This document shows, piece after piece, positions 5,895 to 8,696 of a DNA stretch of 8,696 nt (position 1 is the stretch's first letter; each line of letters opens with the position of its first letter). The notes beneath the pieces were generated by a model. The model worked only from the letters and a program-made list of their open reading frames with translations. It did no database searches and had not been told where the DNA came from. The stretch comes from Chloroflexota bacterium (lineage in GTDB: Bacteria; Chloroflexota; Anaerolineae; Promineifilales; Promineifilaceae), in NCBI GenBank assembly GCA_020353135.1, contig CP070688.1, positions 245,755 through 254,450 of the forward strand, given 5' to 3'. A program made the position numbers and the translations under genes.

Positions 5895-6788
5895 TTGTCC
5901 ATTACTGCCCGACCTCAGCAGGAATTGGAGGACGTTTCTCAGCTCCAATCTCCAAGCGCAATAGAAAGAATTATCAAGAACTTGCGCCGCCATCCGGTTG
6001 TGCTCATCGGCACGGCCGTCATCGTAACCTGGATATTGTTGGCCATCTTTGCCCCGCTTATCGCCCCACAAGATCCCCTGGCCCAAAATGTTTCAAATCG
6101 TTTGCAACCTCCAAGCGAAACGGCTTTGATGGGAACCGATGAATTAGGGCGCGACATTTTCAGCCGCGTCCTATATGGAGGCCGTATCACGATTCCGGCC
6201 GCGTTGGCCGTGGTGATTGTCGTCAGCATCATTGGCACGATGACGGGCGCACTGGCGGGCTATCGAGGCGGGCTCCCTGACGAATTCCTGATGCGCCTGA
6301 CCGAGCTTTTTATGGCTTTTCCGACGATCATTCTGGCAATGGCTGTCACGGCCGCGCTTGGCGCCGACATTCGTAATGCCGTATTGGCCCTCATAATCGT
6401 TCGCTGGCCGAACTATGGGCGGTTAACTCGTGGCCTTGTGTTGGAGGCTAAGAATCAAGACTATGTTAAGGCTTCCCGCAGCTTGGGGGCCAGCCACAGC
6501 CATATCCTCAGGCGAACATTACTGCCCAATACAATCGCCGCTGCCCTAATCTATGCCTCTCTAGATATTGGCAATATCATTCTATTGTTCGCCGCATTAA
6601 GTTTCTTGGGCTTGGGACCGGAGCCGGCCTCACCGGAGTGGGGGCGCATGGTTTCGCTCGGCATCGACTTTTTTGACCAATGGTGGATGTGGCTGTTCCC
6701 CGGTATCGCTATCGCCACGCTCGTCATGGCCTTTAATTTCGTTGGCGACGGGCTCCGCGATATGTTAGATCCGCACACACGGAAGTAG
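5895..6788 (+). CDS. Peptide-type ABC transporter permease, DppC/OppC family
   Basis: A 297-residue partner permease. It has the OppC N-terminal segment with TM1 (about 35-56), then IAPQDPL and the family hallmark GTDELGRDIFSRVLYGGR (80-97). Membrane spans lie near 100-122, 134-155, 157-171, 213-240 and 262-283. The EAA coupling loop is QDYVKASRSLGAS (188-200), and the C-terminal NFVGDGLRDMLDPH is typical. The frame opens with TTG at 5895, seven bases after the upstream stop, with only a weak GTAGG purine stretch before it. No ATG or GTG in frame gives a full-length protein, so translation probably relies on coupling to the DppB-like gene. A second TTG at 5925 would also keep all conserved parts. 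It is the last gene of the plus-strand operon. Confidence 0.94.
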   Translation: MSITARPQQELEDVSQLQSPSAIERIIKNLRRHPVVLIGTAVIVTWILLAIFAPLIAPQDPLAQNVSNRLQPPSETALMGTDELGRDIFSRVLYGGRITIPAALAVVIVVSIIGTMTGALAGYRGGLPDEFLMRLTELFMAFPTIILAMAVTAALGADIRNAVLALIIVRWPNYGRLTRGLVLEAKNQDYVKASRSLGASHSHILRRTLLPNTIAAALIYASLDIGNIILLFAALSFLGLGPEPASPEWGRMVSLGIDFFDQWWMWLFPGIAIATLVMAFNFVGDGLRDMLDPHTRK

Positions 6789-6812
6789 CGGAACGATAGA
6801 CTGTCAGTCGCC

Positions 6813-6848
6813 GCTTTAGCGAAACTCGCTAGCGAAATTCGCTAAAGC
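6813..6848. terminator. Palindromic element at the convergent gene ends, possible bidirectional terminator
   Basis: GCTTTAGCGAA (6813-6823) and TTCGCTAAAGC (6838-6848) are perfect 11-bp inverted arms around a 14-nt loop, and the loop contains a second perfect palindrome, TCGCTAGCGA (6826-6835). It starts 25 bases after the DppC-like stop and overlaps the last codons and stop of the convergent ATPase gene (stop at 6831-6829). Neither strand shows a proper T-run after the stem, so it is not a textbook intrinsic terminator. Its position between converging transcripts still makes a role in ending or protecting mRNA the simplest reading. Confidence 0.5.
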
Positions 6849-8696
6849 AAAATTGCTCTGCGTGATGACAGGCTACCTGGTGTGGTCGGTCCTCGCTGCC
6901 CAGATTGCGAAACGCCGGCGATTCTTCTCGGCAAATCTGTGAGGCATAGGCGCATCTGGGATGAAAATGGCAACCCGGCGGCGGATCGGCCGGATTGGGC
7001 ACATCTCCCTCTAACACGATACGCTCACGCTTGGTCTCCTCGTCTGGATTGGGAATGGGCACGGCCGATTGCAGCGCCTGCGTGTATGGGTGCAGAGGTC
7101 GTTCAAATATCTCCTCTCGCTCCCCCATCTCTACAATGCGTCCCAAATACATCACCGCTACCCGGTCACTGATGTAACGCACCATCGAGAGATCGTGGGC
7201 GATAAAGAGGTAAGTTAACCCCAGCTTATTCTTAAGATCGTCCAGCAGATTGACTATTTGGGCCTGGATCGATACGTCGAGAGCTGAGATGGGTTCATCG
7301 GCCACGATGAAGCTGGGATTGGTGGCCAACGCTCGGGCGATGCCGATGCGTTGTCGTTGCCCTCCTGAAAACTCATGGGGAAAGCGACTGGCGAAGTAAG
7401 GATTGAGGCCGACCAACTTCATCAACTCAGCCACTCGTTCCGCTCGTTCTTCTTTACCGCCGATGTTATGGATGTGCAGCCCCTCGCTGATAATGCTGCC
7501 TACGGAATAGCGTGGGTTGAGCGACGAATAGGGATCTTGAAAGATCATCTGCATGTGGCGTCGCACCTGGCGCAACTGTTTGTCGTCGAGCGAAGTGATA
7601 TCCTCTCCTCTGAAGATCACCCGGCCGTCGGTTGGCTCTAACAGATGCAAGATCGTTTCCCCTGTCGTCGACTTGCCGCAACCGCTTTCGCCCACCAGTC
7701 CCAGGGTCTCACCTCGTTTCACGGTAAAGCTGACCCCATCCACCGCTTTCACAGCCCCGACTTGCCGCCTGAGAACACCCTGCCGGATGGGAAAGTGCTT
7801 CTTCAAGTTGTGGACTTCCAATATCTTATCGGGCGCCTCTTCTCGCGTTTCGTCCGCTATTTCCTGGACTCCTTTCAACGGAATAGCAGCTTCATCACGC
7901 TTGGTCGCTTCATCACGCACCGCTTCCCACTGCCAGCAGGCAACATCGTGATTGACGGCGATACTTTCCAACGGCGGATTTTCAACCAGGCAGCGCTCGA
8001 CGACGAAGGGGCAGCGTGGCGCAAAGGGACAGCCCTGCGGTTCCTTGAGCAAATCGGGGGGCGAGCCTTCGATAGGAATAAGCCGTTCCTGGGCGCCCTC
8101 CACCGTTGGTATTGATTTCAATAAACCCAGGGTATAAGGATGGCTGGTCTTGATGTAAAGATCACGCACCGGCGCCGTTTCGACGATGTGCCCGGCATAC
8201 ATCACGGCCACTCGCTCAACCAATCCGGCCACGACGCCTAAATCATGGGTGATCCAGATGATGGCAATCCCTAACTGCTTCTGCAAATGAGCCACCAACT
8301 CGGTAATTTGAGCCTGGATGGTGACGTCCAGGGCAGTGGTGGGTTCATCCGCAACGAGAAGAGAGGGATTGGTGATCAGGGCCATGGCGATGCCAACGCG
8401 CTGGCGTTGACCGCCGGAAAATTGGTGCGGATAGTTTTTCAACCGCGCATCCGCATTGGGAATGCCCACCAGCTTCAGCATCTCGGCGGCCTTTTCCCTG
8501 GCCTGGGCCCGGCCGACGCCCTGGTGATTGGTCAACGCTTCGGTTAATTGCGTGCCAATAGTTAAGACGGGGTTGAGGGAAGTCATCGGATCTTGGAATA
8601 TCATCGCGATTTCCCGCCCCCGAACCTTGCGGATATCTGACTCGGAAACGCTGAGTAAGTCACGGCCTTTGAACCAGACCTCGCCGCCGTCAATCC
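6829..8696 (-). CDS. Fused double-ATPase subunit of a peptide-type ABC transporter (DppD-DppF/OppD-OppF fusion), N-terminus off window
   Basis: The frame is open to the right edge, giving 621 visible residues (residue 1 at 8694). Roughly 60-70 residues, including the first Walker A, are missing. Domain 1 shows the Q-loop [12 protein letters not shown] (Gln34), signature SGGQRQ (93-98), Walker B with catalytic Glu117 and H-loop His150, then cysteines 222, 228, 235 and 253. A charged linker (about 254-290) leads to domain 2: Walker [10 protein letters not shown] (335-343), Gln386, SGGQRQ (443-448), Glu467, His500 and cysteines 575, 581, 588 and 609. Both halves keep their visible catalytic residues, so both should hydrolyse ATP. 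The Cys-x5-Cys-x6-Cys-x(17-20)-Cys pattern matches the iron-sulfur-binding region known in some Opp/Dpp ATPases. It most likely energises the adjacent permeases, although it lies on the opposite strand in its own unit. The linker contains an in-frame 12-bp direct repeat (7889-7900 and 7907-7918). Confidence 0.95.
   Translation of the reverse strand, partial: IDGGEVWFKGRDLLSVSESDIRKVRGREIAMIFQDPMTSLNPVLTIGTQLTEALTNHQGVGRAQAREKAAEMLKLVGIPNADARLKNYPHQFSGGQRQRVGIAMALITNPSLLVADEPTTALDVTIQAQITELVAHLQKQLGIAIIWITHDLGVVAGLVERVAVMYAGHIVETAPVRDLYIKTSHPYTLGLLKSIPTVEGAQERLIPIEGSPPDLLKEPQGCPFAPRCPFVVERCLVENPPLESIAVNHDVACWQWEAVRDEATKRDEAAIPLKGVQEIADETREEAPDKILEVHNLKKHFPIRQGVLRRQVGAVKAVDGVSFTVKRGETLGLVGESGCGKSTTGETILHLLEPTDGRVIFRGEDITSLDDKQLRQVRRHMQMIFQDPYSSLNPRYSVGSIISEGLHIHNIGGKEERAERVAELMKLVGLNPYFASRFPHEFSGGQRQRIGIARALATNPSFIVADEPISALDVSIQAQIVNLLDDLKNKLGLTYLFIAHDLSMVRYISDRVAVMYLGRIVEMGEREEIFERPLHPYTQALQSAVPIPNPDEETKRERIVLEGDVPNPADPPPGCHFHPRCAYASQICREESPAFRNLGSEDRPHQVACHHAEQFCFSEFR

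Noticed and set aside
7889..7918. A 12-bp direct repeat (GCTTCATCACGC) in the ATPase linker.
   Set aside because: It encodes two RDEA pieces in a charged, unconserved linker. It is minor slippage and gives no sign of a mobile element or binding site.

Overview
The window reads as a bacterial chromosome segment of moderately high GC content. It holds two transcription units that diverge from one intergenic region (2750-3016), plus a third gene that runs into the right edge. The solute-binding lipoprotein carries a Thr/Pro- and Glu-rich low-complexity linker directly after its lipobox cysteine. Together with a probable F420-type flavin oxidoreductase and GTG/TTG starts, this resembles filamentous Chloroflexota (Anaerolineae, Caldilineae or Ardenticatenales-like genomes). 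That is an inference from sequence style, not a proven placement. No tRNA, rRNA, CRISPR array, insertion sequence or phage gene was seen.

Left half, minus strand, read right to left: an M24-family metallopeptidase or amidinohydrolase-type enzyme (2749-1604), a RidA/YjgF-family protein (1584-1186), a luciferase-like (LLM) flavin/F420 oxidoreductase (1199-207) and the N-terminal part of a GNAT acetyltransferase (200 to beyond the left edge). Gaps are 19 bp, a 14-bp overlap and 6 bp, so these are almost certainly one operon.

Right half, plus strand: a peptide-type ABC transporter with a lipoprotein substrate-binding protein (3017-4804), then a DppB/OppB-like permease (4868-5887) and a DppC/OppC-like permease (5895-6788). 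A perfect 16-bp hairpin followed by a T-rich tract separates the binding protein from the first permease and probably sets the usual excess of binding protein over membrane subunits. The ATPase is not in this operon. It lies convergently on the minus strand (8696-6829, N-terminus off the window) as one polypeptide fusing two nucleotide-binding domains, each ending in a four-cysteine cluster of the type known to hold an iron-sulfur cluster in some Opp/Dpp ATPases. The two 3' ends meet at a small palindromic element.

Taken together, the window looks like an uptake-and-breakdown module. The transporter would import a small peptide or peptide-like amine. The M24 hydrolase would cleave it. The RidA-like and LLM proteins might handle an imine/enamine or oxidise a product, and the GNAT might acetylate an amine. 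The substrate cannot be read from the sequence. The least explained element is a compact nested inverted repeat at 2851-2928 in the divergent intergenic region. It has a possible pseudoknot contact and no terminator-like T-run on either side.
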